A DNA stretch of 64,000 bases from Nothopassalora personata. Its lineage: Eukaryota > Ascomycota > Dothideomycetes > Mycosphaerellales > Mycosphaerellaceae. The stretch spans positions 496,001-560,000 of the forward strand of contig CM066289.1 of assembly GCA_033816765.1 (NCBI GenBank). Reading direction: 5' to 3'. Positions 53,994-64,000 of this stretch are shown piece by piece. The notes beneath the pieces were generated by a model. That model was not told the DNA's origin. It saw only the letters and a program-made list of their open reading frames with translations, and did no database searches. The first letter of the stretch is position 1; the number at the start of each line of letters is the position of its first letter. A program made the translations under genes and the position numbers.

Positions 53994-56900
53994 ATGCCTT
54001 CCTCGAAAGTGGCGCCCGGCGCCCACATGACGACCACGACCCTACGAGTAGATGGTATGACCTGTGGGGCCTGTACTTCTGCCGTAGAGTCGGCGTTTCA
54101 GGATGTTGAAGGTGTGGGCAGTGTGTCTGTGAGCTTGGTCATGGAGCGGGCGGTTGTGACCCACGATGCGGACAAGATCAAGGCCGAGCAGATAAGAGAC
54201 ATGATTGACGACAGAGGATTCGATGCGGAGGTCATTGCTTCGGATCGACCTGAACCGGATATGTTCGACGCCTCTGAGGACGACTCGGTGTTGAATGAGG
54301 ACGAAGTGGAGATTCTGGGGAGCGGCGTGTCGACGACGACTATACATGTGGGCGGCATGACTTGTGGCGCTTGTACGTCAGCTGTGGAGGCAGCGTTCAA
54401 GAATGTTCGGGGTGTCAAGACATTCAACATATCTTTACTTTCGGAACGAGCGGTGATTGAGCATGATGCGAGTATAATCAGCCCGGAGACATTGGCCGAG
54501 ACCATCGAGGACACCGGATTTGATGCGGACATCGTGGAGACCAAGGTGTCAGAACCAGTCGCAGCGAAGCCTAAGCAGCGGAGGACGGGCGTCTCGAAGA
54601 AGCTCGTGACAACGACAGTTTCCATCGAAGGCATGACTTGTGGCGCCTGCACATCGGCTGTAGAGGGTGGCTTCAAGGATGTGCCTGGGCTTGTGCAGTT
54701 CAACATTAGCTTGCTTGCCGAGCGTGCAGTCGTTGTGCATGACCCTGATGTATTGTCTGTGGCTAGCATTGTGGAGGCCATTGAGGATCGGGGTTTTGAC
54801 GCTTCAGTCGTTTCCAGCGTTGAAGAAGGCGTCCAGACGTCGAACGGCACTGCTTCGGTCTCTCTCAAGATATTCGGCTTGCCCAGTCCAGAATCCGCAG
54901 CGGAGCTACAGGCCACTCTGAAGAACGTACCGGGAATCGTTTCAGCGAATGTCAACTTCAGTACTGCGCGCGCATCTGTGTCGCATACCCCGGCAAAGAT
55001 CGGTCTGCGAGCAATCGTTGAGACCGTGGAGAAGTCTGGATACAACGCGCTGGTCGCTGATTCTGACGATAACAATGCCCAGCTGGAGTCACTCGCCAAG
55101 ACCAAGGAGATCCAAGAATGGCGACGAGCATTCAGGACATCACTGTCTTTCGCCATTCCTGTCTTCATCATTAGCATGTTCCTGCCGATGTTCATACCTG
55201 TACTGGACGTGGGCAGTATCAAATTGCCTATCATCCCTGGACTCTGGCTAGGCGATGTATTGTGTCTGGCACTCACGATACCAGTGCAATTCGGTATAGG
55301 CAAGCGCTTCTACAGATCTGCATTCAATTCAATACGGCATGGAGCGCCTACGATGGACGTCCTGGTCGTTATGGGCACGTCTGCCGCTTTCTTCTTCAGC
55401 TGTGCCGCCATGCTCGTATCGATTCTGGTGCCGCCACATTCGAGACCTGGCACGGTGTTCGACACGAGCACTATGCTGATCACTTTCATCACTCTTGGAC
55501 GTTTCCTCGAGAACCGCGCGAAGGGACAAACGTCGAAGGCGCTATCACGACTGATGAGTCTCGCACCGCCGATGGCGACCATCTATGCTGATCCAATTGC
55601 AGCAGCGAAGGCTGCTGAGACTTGGGATGCATCAGAAGAAGTGCTTCAGAGGCAGAGCAGCGTTGCAGAGAAGGAACAAACCGGATCTGCGGTAGAGGAG
55701 AGGACGATTCCGACCGAGCTCATCGAAGTGGGCGATGTTGTGATCCTCAAACCTGGCGACAAGATTCCTGCAGACGGCATCGTCACACGTGGTGAAAGCT
55801 ACGTGAACGAGAGTATGATCACAGGTGAAGCTATGCCAATTAACAAGAAGCCTGGCTCTCCACTCATGGCTGGAACTGTCAACAATGCTGGGCGCCTCGA
55901 TTTCAAGGTCACGAGGGCTGGACGCGACACGCAGCTCAGCCAGATTGTGCGACTAGTCCATGAAGCGCAAAGCAGCCGAGCACCCATACAGCGCATGGCA
56001 GATCTTGTCGCTGGTTACTTCGTACCAGTCATCATAACGCTTGGCTTCGCAACGTTCGTAGGGTGGATGGTGCTCAGTCATGTTTTGCCACACCCACCAG
56101 AGATCTTCCTGAATCACGCCAGTGGAGGTCGACTTATGGTCTGCGTCAAGCTGTGCATTGCCGTGATTGTCTTCGCTTGTCCCTGCGCATTGGGTTTGGC
56201 AACACCAACAGCCGTCATGGTCGGTACAGGTGTTGGCGCCGAGCAGGGTATCTTGGTCAAGGGAGGAGCAGCTTTGGAGACCGCGACGCGGATCACACAT
56301 GTGATCTTGGACAAGACCGGTACACTTACTGAGGGCAAGATGAGTGTAGCTCAAACTGAGCCAAGTGCTGACTGGAAAGCTGATAGCCGGCTTGTGAGTC
56401 TGTGGTGGACACTCATAGGGCTGGCCGAGACGAGCAGCGAACACCCCATTGCAAAAGCCATTCTTGCAGGAGCCAAAAGTAAACTCGGCGTCGACGTTGA
56501 CGGCCAGATTGAAGGTACAATGGGCGACTTCAAGTCTACCGTCGGCAGGGGCATCACAGCTTCAGTCGAGCCAGCGAAAGCGATTGACCACAAGCGGTAC
56601 GAAGTCACAATTGGAAATGCATCTTTCCTTCGCAAGAAGGGCATCGCTGTCCCAGCATCGCCTGGAGATGAACACGACGAGTACGAGAACGCGAGACGAA
56701 CATCAATATCTGGAGCATCATCTTCGAAATCTACACAAAACGCCGGCATTACCATCATCCATGTTGCAATCGATGGAGCATACGCGGGCCACATCGGACT
56801 CTCTGATACGCTGAAGTCATCGGCGCGATCTGCCATTGCTGCCCTACAACGCATGAACATCGAATGCTCCCTCGTGACTGGGGACCAAGCCGCAACAGCC

Positions 56901-57533
56901 CACCATGTAGCAGCGCTTGTCGGCATCCCTCCCGACAACGTGTACGCTGGGGCTCTACCTGAGGGCAAGAAAGGCATTGTCAACGATCTTCAAGGCCAAG
57001 GTCAGATCGTGGCAATGGTCGGCGATGGCATCAACGACTCGCCTGCGCTAGCGACAGCAAACGTTGGCATTTCACTTGCGAGTGGAACCGATGTGGCGAT
57101 GGATGCCGCTGATATTGTGCTCATGAAGCCGAACCAGCTTATGGACATCCCGGCGTCATTACATCTCTCGCGAACGATCTTCAGGCGGATCAAGCTGAAC
57201 CTGCTCCTATCGTGCGTATACAACGCGATCGGACTGCCAATCGCAATGGGCTTCCTCTTGCCTTGGGGCATCACGCTACCACCTCTCGCCGCGGGTGCTG
57301 CCATGGCTTGCTCGAGTGTTACGGTCGTGGTCAGCTCTTTGCTGCTCAAGCTCTGGAAGCGACCGGACTGGATGCATGAGGATGCGGAGCTCGCGATCCA
57401 GTCTGGGTTGAAGAAAGCGGGCTTTGGGGGTAGGGTAAGGGATGTAGTAGGGGTGGTTACGGGACGGCGAAGGAGAAACTCCGAGGGAGGTCGAGGTGCT
57501 TATGTACAGCTGGAGAATATTGAATCTGCATAG
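53994..57533 (+). CDS. CCC2: copper-transporting P1B-type ATPase
   Basis: Single exon, 1179 aa from ATG 53994; the frame is open further upstream but without homologous sequence. Three N-terminal HMA domains with GMTCGAC at about residues 20, 122 and 213. A fourth HMA-like fold at about 285-355 lacks the Cys pair (IFGLPSPES in its place). Then membrane helices, the TGEAMP actuator motif near 608, the CPC copper site (FACPCALGLATPTA) near 728, phosphorylated DKTGTLTEG near 773, the SEHP motif near 817 and GDGINDSPAL near 1010. It pumps Cu(I) into the secretory pathway, supplying laccases and multicopper oxidases, as yeast Ccc2 and human ATP7A/B do. Family certain; orthology to Ccc2 likely. Confidence 0.92.
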   Translation: MPSSKVAPGAHMTTTTLRVDGMTCGACTSAVESAFQDVEGVGSVSVSLVMERAVVTHDADKIKAEQIRDMIDDRGFDAEVIASDRPEPDMFDASEDDSVLNEDEVEILGSGVSTTTIHVGGMTCGACTSAVEAAFKNVRGVKTFNISLLSERAVIEHDASIISPETLAETIEDTGFDADIVETKVSEPVAAKPKQRRTGVSKKLVTTTVSIEGMTCGACTSAVEGGFKDVPGLVQFNISLLAERAVVVHDPDVLSVASIVEAIEDRGFDASVVSSVEEGVQTSNGTASVSLKIFGLPSPESAAELQATLKNVPGIVSANVNFSTARASVSHTPAKIGLRAIVETVEKSGYNALVADSDDNNAQLESLAKTKEIQEWRRAFRTSLSFAIPVFIISMFLPMFIPVLDVGSIKLPIIPGLWLGDVLCLALTIPVQFGIGKRFYRSAFNSIRHGAPTMDVLVVMGTSAAFFFSCAAMLVSILVPPHSRPGTVFDTSTMLITFITLGRFLENRAKGQTSKALSRLMSLAPPMATIYADPIAAAKAAETWDASEEVLQRQSSVAEKEQTGSAVEERTIPTELIEVGDVVILKPGDKIPADGIVTRGESYVNESMITGEAMPINKKPGSPLMAGTVNNAGRLDFKVTRAGRDTQLSQIVRLVHEAQSSRAPIQRMADLVAGYFVPVIITLGFATFVGWMVLSHVLPHPPEIFLNHASGGRLMVCVKLCIAVIVFACPCALGLATPTAVMVGTGVGAEQGILVKGGAALETATRITHVILDKTGTLTEGKMSVAQTEPSADWKADSRLVSLWWTLIGLAETSSEHPIAKAILAGAKSKLGVDVDGQIEGTMGDFKSTVGRGITASVEPAKAIDHKRYEVTIGNASFLRKKGIAVPASPGDEHDEYENARRTSISGASSSKSTQNAGITIIHVAIDGAYAGHIGLSDTLKSSARSAIAALQRMNIECSLVTGDQAATAHHVAALVGIPPDNVYAGALPEGKKGIVNDLQGQGQIVAMVGDGINDSPALATANVGISLASGTDVAMDAADIVLMKPNQLMDIPASLHLSRTIFRRIKLNLLLSCVYNAIGLPIAMGFLLPWGITLPPLAAGAAMACSSVTVVVSSLLLKLWKRPDWMHEDAELAIQSGLKKAGFGGRVRDVVGVVTGRRRRNSEGGRGAYVQLENIESA

Positions 57534-57940
57534 GCGATGGTGTGATCCTGAAGAGTCTTTTTGTTTTCTCTTTGTGTACGCTAGAGTCGTATACCCTGTG
57601 AGCGGAATGAATGAGTCGAGTCACATGCATAGCAACGAGATGGTGGTTGTGAAGAAGACGGGTTATTGGCGCCTCGCCAAGTTTGAAGCTCCCCGGCCAA
57701 TGACGCAACGTTCGCGTGCCATTCACTAGCTGATGCAAGGATCCACGCGTGGTGTGGGTGTGTGTGCACACATGTGGGTGTGGGTGATGGTCGCCTCGCC
57801 TCCTTCTTTCATGTTCGTTCATGCGTTGTAGGACTACCTTGTTCATCTGTGAAGCATTACTTTGACAGGCAGCGATCCGACGGTTCAGCATACCGAGACG
57901 GGCAGCATCCCGACGACACTTCTGAGACACACCGAGGAGC
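57534..57940. other. 407-bp intergenic region
   Basis: Between the copper ATPase and the next gene in the same orientation. gtgtgtgt-like runs near 57750-57785. Nothing else seen. Confidence 0.5.
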
Positions 57941-59635
57941 ATGACACGAAACACACGCGCGAGCAGGCAGCGGCCTGACTTGACGGAATCCTGGGACGAC
58001 GTAGACAACAGCTACTACGACGAAGCCGACCCGATGTACGACGAAGAGGATGAACGCGACGAGCTGGGCGAAGACTACCGATCACGCACGAAAGATAGCA
58101 GCAGGACATCCCTCAACGGCAGTGGAGGAGAAGAACTACGAAGGAGGAGCCTCAGGTCTTCATCAGTCGAGCCAGAACTGGTGATGCCTGCCGCACCTGC
58201 AAGACGCGACTCGAAACAAAGAGCCGCGACGCCCCACATGCGCATGAACCAACGAAGCATGACGAGTGACGCGGGACAAATACGGAAAGCACAACGCTCC
58301 TCAACACCGCGCATGAGGCTGACCGAGAGATCCATGACGAGCGATGCTGGGCGAATGACGTCCTCGCGGTTAAAAGAGCGCCAGGACGCCGACTACGACA
58401 GTGACGAGGAGCGGGAGGCAATTCAGTACGGCAGTCTTGCGTGGAAGAACGTCCTACGACCGCTGCTACAGTACGCTTCGGGCGTTGTGGGGATTCTCAT
58501 GCAGAACTTGAAGCCCGTCTTTGCGTTTGCGCTGTTGGCGTATCTCACCTTCGCGGCCATCACGTTTGGGGCTAGGTTTCTCAACAGCAGCATCAATCAG
58601 GCCCTATCGCCGATATGCAGACTACCTTTCACCGACTCGCTGCCGTTCTGCCCGCCGCCGGATCGGCCTGAGCTGAAGGGCACGGCGGAGTTCGATAAGC
58701 TTGTACAGGCGCAGGATGCTTTCCAAGATGTTCTCGCCAGCGCCTCGACTGGTGTGAACTTGCCTCTGGACATGAAGCGCAGCGAGGCAAGTGTTCGGGA
58801 CCTGAAGCATGTCGTGCAGTACTCGTCTTTGCCATCGCGTCACGAGCTGGTCTTCGAGTTCACGGGCTTCATCGACACTGCACGTCAAGCATCGCAAGAC
58901 TTGAGCAAATTCAACTCGAGAATCGGCAGAGCCGTCGACCACATCCTCAGCACGAACCGCTGGACACTCAGCGTAATCGACGGTGTCTCCGCGACGGAGG
59001 CGTCCAAAGGCTCCATCGCGAAGTTCATCAGCAACAACTTCGACATCTTCGCGCCATTTCGACCGCAAAGCCTCTCCCGCGAACCCCTCATGGACCAATA
59101 CCTCCGCCACACCAGCGCCGTCGAAGAACAGATTCAAACCCTAATCGAAGAAGCCCTCACCCTGCGCGACATCCTGGAAAACCTCGACGGCCGTCTAGAC
59201 GTCATCAACGGCATCGCCACCCGCGACGACCACAAACTCGCCGCCTCAAAGGAAGAACTCTTCGCAACCCTTTGGTCCAAACTAGGCGGAAACCGCTCCT
59301 CCAAACAAAAACTCGAGAGCCAGCTTCAACTCCTCAGGAGCGTCGATACGTACCGCCGCACGGCGTGGGCACATGTCACCACGACGATTCTGAAATTGCA
59401 GGAGATTCAGCATAGTCTGGAGGATTTGAGGGAGAGGGTTAGTATGCCGGAGGTTGTCGGGGATAAGGTGCCGCTGGAGGTGCATATCGAGAGTATTAAT
59501 CTTGGGATTGAGAGGTTGGAGATGCAGAGGGACGCCGGGCGAAGGTTGGAGGCGGAGAATTATGCTAGGGTTATTGGGAAGGGGGAGGCGGGGGAGAGGA
59601 GGATGTTGGAGGGGAGGGAGAGGGGGGAGTTGTAA
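57941..59635 (+). CDS. conserved-type fungal membrane protein of unknown function
   Basis: 564 aa, single exon, ATG at 57941. The acidic, Arg/Ser-rich N-terminal 165 residues include a tandemly duplicated motif, TP-x-MR-x3-RSMTSDAG, at about 97-112 and 122-137. A hydrophobic segment lies at about 190-212 (KPVFAFALLAYLTFAAITFG). The remaining 350 residues are mostly helical with several likely coiled-coil stretches (VEEQIQTLIEEALTLRDILE, KLQEIQHSLEDLRER). Topology suggests a single-pass protein with a large soluble helical domain, for example on the nuclear envelope or ER; location is inference. The end is Gly/Glu/Arg-rich. Confidence 0.75.
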   Translation: MTRNTRASRQRPDLTESWDDVDNSYYDEADPMYDEEDERDELGEDYRSRTKDSSRTSLNGSGGEELRRRSLRSSSVEPELVMPAAPARRDSKQRAATPHMRMNQRSMTSDAGQIRKAQRSSTPRMRLTERSMTSDAGRMTSSRLKERQDADYDSDEEREAIQYGSLAWKNVLRPLLQYASGVVGILMQNLKPVFAFALLAYLTFAAITFGARFLNSSINQALSPICRLPFTDSLPFCPPPDRPELKGTAEFDKLVQAQDAFQDVLASASTGVNLPLDMKRSEASVRDLKHVVQYSSLPSRHELVFEFTGFIDTARQASQDLSKFNSRIGRAVDHILSTNRWTLSVIDGVSATEASKGSIAKFISNNFDIFAPFRPQSLSREPLMDQYLRHTSAVEEQIQTLIEEALTLRDILENLDGRLDVINGIATRDDHKLAASKEELFATLWSKLGGNRSSKQKLESQLQLLRSVDTYRRTAWAHVTTTILKLQEIQHSLEDLRERVSMPEVVGDKVPLEVHIESINLGIERLEMQRDAGRRLEAENYARVIGKGEAGERRMLEGRERGEL

Positions 59636-59685
59636 CGAGATCGCAAGAACTTTTGGATGGGGGTGTTTGCATATGGGACGATTGG

Positions 59686-59711
59686 ATGATGATGATGATG
59701 ATGATGATGAT
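59686..59711. repeat. gat trinucleotide repeat
   Basis: Run of gat units just downstream of the membrane-protein gene, in its probable 3' untranslated region. Confidence 0.8.
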
Positions 59712-60050
59712 ACGATCGATGATTGGATTTTTGTGCTGTCCGATGATACCCATAACGGTTTTTTTCTTCTTCTTGGATTGAAGGAGATGGTACACTGTGA
59801 GCTTGAACCTAGATGCATGGACAGAGCGTGTCGTCATGTTGAGTAGAACGTGTTACGCCAAGGTGGAACCGGGAGCTGTGTTGTAGCTTGGCTCCTGGAA
59901 CCGCTTTAAAGTGCCTCGTGAGCGACGCGTGGGGTCGTCAGTCAGATGTCTTCATTGCTCATGCCCGCACGAAGGGTCGCGCTCTCTCGCTCTCTCTCCT
60001 CGGATAGGAATGTTCTTTCTTCGATTGAATTCTATCACTCTGCCCCTCCT

Positions 60051-61133
60051 TCACTGCCTCCCCCACTCAAGCAACCAACCAAACCCATCAACGGAATCCT
60101 CTACAAACTTCCGACTCGCCTTCAATTCCGGGAACAAACTCCAAAATCCATGCGGAAACCCCTCATACATCTCCACCTTCGTCTTGACACCATCTTTCTC
60201 CCGCAACCGTCGCTCGTACAGCAACGCTTCGTCTCGTAGAGGGTCCATCCCGCAGATTTGGAAGTACTGCGCTGGCAGATCTTTGTGTTCGGTCTTCCAG
60301 AGGTATGGACTGAAAAGCTCGTTCTGTCGATCCTCGACGTTTGGGATGTAGTTGTTCAGGAATAGGTAGCACGCCTTGTGACTTAAGATTGGCGCGAATT
60401 CCAGCTGTTTCCATGATACGAGGTTTTTATCGTCGGGGTGGAATTCCGCGGAACAGACTGTGGGGATCATAAGGTGACAGCCTGTTATTTTTGGGGTCAT
60501 GCCCTCGTCGCGCCAGAGGTGGGAGATGGTCGCGGTAATGTTGCCACCTGCTGAGGTTCCACCGATGAGGAAGCCTTTGGAGGGGTCGGCTCCTAGGGAC
60601 GAAGCGTTCTCGGCTGCCCATTTCGTTGCGTCGTAGCAGTCGGTGTGCGCCACTGGGAATTTATGTTCGGGGCCTAGGCGGTAGTCGACGTTTACTACGA
60701 CCATGTTGTGCTTGTGGACCATGAGGCGGCAGAGGAGTTCTTCGTTTACGAGACCGCCTATACACCAGCCGCCGCCTGTTGCGTGTTAGCTACGCTTATT
60801 GACATCGATGGGATCTTCAATGTGCTCACCATGATACATTACACCCAAGGGACTTCCACCTGGTGCTGCCTTTTCGGGACTGTGGATCCGCACGGTGATT
60901 TGTTGTCCGTCTCTCATTGTGATTTGGCGATCTTCTTCCTGGACGTTGGGGACTGGTTCGTGGGTTGCGACCATGTTTGCTTTACTGTCCTCGAGGAACT
61001 GCCTCATGGCCGCTATGGAAGGGAACAAGCCTAGGTCGGGAGCGCCGCCGATGGCTTTGACGGCTTCAACATATTCTGGATCTGGATGTGCTGTGGTGGG
61101 CCAGGTGGAAGGGTCTTGGAGGTCGAAAGGCAT
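60051..61133 (-). CDS. HSL-type alpha/beta hydrolase (carboxylesterase)
   Basis: Two exons, 60830-61133 and 60051-60775, 342 aa, intron 54 nt (GTGAGC..CAACAG). The splice junction falls inside the oxyanion-hole motif, giving HGGGW. The nucleophile elbow is GTSAGGN, the acid Asp lies in CGMDPLRDE, and the His in EGFPHGFW: the alpha/beta hydrolase fold-3 (hormone-sensitive lipase-like) triad. No signal peptide, so probably intracellular. Substrate unknown; fungal relatives act on short-chain esters or secondary metabolites. The exon ends are certain from the family motif. Confidence 0.9.
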
Positions 61134-61910
61134 TCTGTAGGTGTCTCGAGCGAGATATTGGTGTAGAGGAGGTGTAAAAGATGTTGTATGGAGCTGTAGG
61201 CGCAGACCGGATCTTATATTTGAACTAGAAAGACGGCCTCTACGGACTTACTGTAGCGGACGCGTGCGGGCGGCTTACTCTGTTTCATAAGAATCTCACT
61301 GTGCTTCGAGAGTTGTGGGTGGAGCTGGTTGAAAGGAGCTGCAGGGAGGAATGGTCCACCTCGGCAATCATCAGAGCCAGGTTGATGTGCCAAGACCGTC
61401 CAAGCTGGACTTCATCCCATGGATTCTGATCTTGTTCTTCCTACGCCCTCAACACTACCGATCCATGTGTCGCGTTGCTGTCGTACGATGCAGGGCGTAC
61501 TAGTGAGCCTAGAAGTGAGAGGATCGTCAGCGAGGGCGCCGCCCACCGAACACAGATGCTGGGTGTCGTCGGCCCCGAAGGAGATATTTCGCATCATCCC
61601 TGGCTGCCTTCCATTGTTTGTATTAAGCCTGTAGCCTCGAAAGACCCATTGAGTGTGATAGTCAGTCGCTACGGAACGAGACGGATAATAGCTTCACCAA
61701 ATGCAGGATCCTTCGCATCAGCGCTTGGCATCGGCGTTGGAAGATGCCAGGCTGAATATCACGAGCAACACCTCCGATGGTATGGAGCACAAACGCATCA
61801 AACCGTTCTGGACGCAGCGCGCCGTGTCCACCTAAAAAGTGAAAGTCAGAGCATGAACCACGCTTCTCAGCCTCACTGCGCGACTTCCACGGTAAGACCG
61901 CTGGATCTAT
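61134..61910. other. 780-bp region, upstream of the esterase and possible 5' exons of the next gene
   Basis: Promoter side of the esterase (minus) and of the gene read to the right. A short frame at about 61786 (MEHKRIKPFWTQRA) with a possible donor could be a first exon joining at 61912, but this is weak. Confidence 0.35.
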
Positions 61911-62666
61911 AACCAGAGCGGCCCGTTAGGCGCCGGCCTCACCGATCTCGAGAAGCAGTTTCTCTGCGCTGTCGACGAGAGAAAGCTCCATGCCGAGCCC
62001 CGCCGCACCTTCTCCATCGATGATCCATTCGAGAATCGGGAGGCATACATCGACATGTGGCTGAGCGGTGGCGTCGACCTCTGGGTCTTCACCAGATCAG
62101 ATCTCCGCCGCTACAAAAAGATGACCGCAGAGCTCAGAGAAGCACTACCCGAGCTCAGCAAGCAGCCGATCGCGCCAGAGCCAATGGCTATCACACCCGC
62201 TGAGAAGCTGAACGCCTTCGCTAGCGAGAGCAGCCTTGGCGCAGTAGCTCCTGCTCGAATCACGCCGATGGACGGCCGTGCTGCCGACGACTTTCGCGCC
62301 GCGTTGGGTGGCGCAATGCAGCTTGGCGACCTCCCCGTCAAGTACGAGTCGTCCGAGCCATTCAAATTCACCAAGCCATCGGGTAAAGGCATCTTCAACA
62401 TGAGAGCGTATGACAAGAGAGATGAAGATGCGGACTCGGATGAGGAGGAGGAAGGTAGTGAAGATGAGGAGATGGAGGACTCCAGTACCCCAGCTTTGAG
62501 ACGGACCTGGAAGGAGATCCTGAAAGACTACAATGATATCGTTCAGCAGGGCCTCGATGACGAGAAGGTTCGGGAGAAAGCTACCCAGTTGCTCGAGCAG
62601 ATGTCGACTGAGAAGAAGAGGGAGGAGATGGAGTACCTGTTCGAGAGAGACATTGAGCTCGAATGA
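61911..62666 (+). CDS. acidic conserved protein, 5' end unresolved
   Basis: Open from an acceptor-like CAG near 61911 to the TGA at 62664. The first residues GLTDLEKQFLCAVDERKLHA and the following NREAYIDMWLSGGVDLW look well conserved, so coding starts upstream of the internal ATG at 62055. No ATG lies in frame after the previous stop, so there must be an upstream exon. The middle has an Ala/Met-rich segment (FRAALGGAMQLGDLPVKYES), then a run of Asp/Glu (DADSDEEEEGSEDEEMED) and a charged helical end. I do not recognise the family; the acidic run suggests a nuclear or chaperone-like protein. Confidence 0.55.
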   Translation, partial: NQSGPLGAGLTDLEKQFLCAVDERKLHAEPRRTFSIDDPFENREAYIDMWLSGGVDLWVFTRSDLRRYKKMTAELREALPELSKQPIAPEPMAITPAEKLNAFASESSLGAVAPARITPMDGRAADDFRAALGGAMQLGDLPVKYESSEPFKFTKPSGKGIFNMRAYDKRDEDADSDEEEEGSEDEEMEDSSTPALRRTWKEILKDYNDIVQQGLDDEKVREKATQLLEQMSTEKKREEMEYLFERDIELE

Positions 62667-64000
62667 GCTGGGTTGTATGATATGTAGCCGCGTTTCAATG
62701 TCTTGATGGTATAGCGTTCGGCTGTGGCATGAATCGAGTAGGGTCACGACGCTCGTTATGCGTCATGGGCGAGATCCAAAGCGTGTTCTGATTACCGTGT
62801 CTAACTCTCCCAGCATTAGCAGCGGAAGTTTTTTGGGTCCACACGGTACATTAGCCGCGAGTATATGTGTAAGTGGCGCGACGCGATATAAGCAACAAGA
62901 GTCGGCGCGTGAGATTTACAGTCAATGGAGATGGCAAATGAACACTTGACACAAATGAGTGGAAAGTAAGAGCTTTCATATTGAGAATTTGTTTATTCAA
63001 AAGAAGCAAGCGAGTTTCAGAGCTGATGTCTTTTTTGGATGTCTCCAGAGCAGCGCGGTGAAGCAGCTTGCTAAGATAGATTCATAGATCATCGTGTCAT
63101 CATGTGTTCGCTACAGTGGGCATAGCCTCACTTTGTTCGGACGTGTGATAGCCTCAAGGACCACATGAGTTTTTTGCACCTGGCGGCCAGCCTTCTCATG
63201 TGTTCCTCTCTGGCCCTCTATAGAAGTAAGCAGTTCTTGGAGGAGTTGGATAGTGGGTAATAGTTACCGATGGTAGAGAATGTGTTCTTGTGATAGCGAG
63301 GTCTTGTGGTTGTGAAGTCTTGTAATATCGTGGTGGTTGGTGGTGGTTGGTGGTGGTTGCGGTGGTCGTGGTGGAGGATGTTGAGCTGAGTTGAGTTGAG
63401 AGAGAAGAGTGAGGAAGGTTGATATTTATGCTCACGCGCATGACGCAAAACGCGCTAGAGGGCGGCTTCCGCCGAGGGAGGGTGCAAGGATCATGGCCAC
63501 CGAAACTCGTGGACATGTAGACAAAATGTTCTATTGACCCATTCGCTGAGGCTACGAGCGGCTCAAGGGACTCTCATACTTCACACGACGCCCAGAGGCT
63601 CGCCATGCAGCTTTCACAGTCGGTACGGCAAAGCGGATACTTTGTAAATATGACTGACAGCTCACGCATATGAAAAATGCTTGGCGCTTACTCGGATCCT
63701 AGCATGCTAGCAAAAGCCACCGTATCATATTCACTACGGCTATCAGCGCATGTGATGAACCCATGCTGAGTCATTCCGTCCTTGTGAGCCCGTCGCAGAA
63801 CTTCAGGGAAATATTCAAACATCCACGCCACAACATCAAAGACATCTAGCAACCACTGGGGTCGCACTGGGCAGCTCCACGAACCCGCCATTAGACGGCG
63901 TTCATCCAGTCGATGGCTCGCCGATTTCCAAGAAGCTTGCAAAGAGGATCAGGCAGAAGATGGATCGCGGTCTCCCAGTTTTCGCGCCCGACGAGTACAA
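62667..64000. other. right-end region, no firmly supported gene
   Basis: A ggtggttggt-type simple repeat lies at about 63330-63370. A minus-strand frame at 63688-63942 reads WSCPVRPQWLLDVFDVVAWMFEYFPEVLRRA to a stop and looks protein-like; it may be the last exon of a gene beginning beyond the window. No other feature seen. Confidence 0.4.

Overview
The window looks like nuclear DNA of a filamentous ascomycete (Pezizomycotina, most likely a Dothideomycete). The gene flanks have short introns of about 50 nt with GT..AG ends, compact spacing and typical fungal families (PSP1-domain protein, Rpn4-like C2H2 factor, Kin4-like kinase, CCC2-type copper ATPase, TMEM234 homologue, PhyH dioxygenase). 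The centre is a transposon island carrying repeat-induced point mutation (RIP): CA and TG dinucleotides are scarce, CG is kept, and TAG/TAA stand where Gln and Trp codons belong. The phylum-level call is firm; the class is inference.

Layout. 1-3129: five-exon PSP1-domain gene on the minus strand, cut by the window edge. 6.4-7.65 kb: two small minus-strand genes, the second split by a 317-bp MITE with a 9-bp target duplication. 9.1-11.3 kb: Rpn4-like zinc-finger factor. 14.3-15.0 kb: a decayed gene. 15.6-17.4 kb: a PhyH dioxygenase and a TMEM234 homologue sharing a 235-bp promoter. About 17.65-40.14 kb: nested mobile elements. 40.7-47.6 kb: a low-complexity protein, a small secreted cysteine-rich protein, a 2EXR remnant and a tandem run of single-pass membrane proteins. 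49.2-62.7 kb: Kin4-like kinase, copper ATPase, a membrane protein, an HSL-type esterase and an acidic protein. The last 1.3 kb holds nothing I can call firmly.

The island is a nest with target-site duplications at each retroelement level. A RIP-decayed piggyBac-like transposon holds E1 (18147-20529, TSD cttag) and Ty3/gypsy element C (21057-37972, TSD actct). Element C holds gypsy element B (21572-31415, TSD actac). Element B holds E2 (27854-30226, TSD cccgc) and a separate 763-bp insertion (11-bp TSD). B and C are RIP-ruined chromodomain elements. E1 and E2 are young, unmutated, non-autonomous elements encoding an intact Gag and no polymerase.

The most interesting signal: all four LTR elements carry, between the Gag or Pol block and the 3' LTR, a gene on the opposite strand. 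In E1 and E2 it encodes a Ser-rich start, an exact Zn2Cys6 (GAL4-type) cysteine pattern, a coiled coil and an acidic tail, with a conserved terminal intron. In C the decayed copy keeps the spacing. In B the copy has two introns with good splice signals that give a 900-nt frame. E1 and E2 have almost the same Gag but unrelated antisense exons and unrelated U3 regions, so antisense gene plus U3 behaves as an exchangeable cassette. It looks like a retrotransposon-borne antisense transcription-factor gene.
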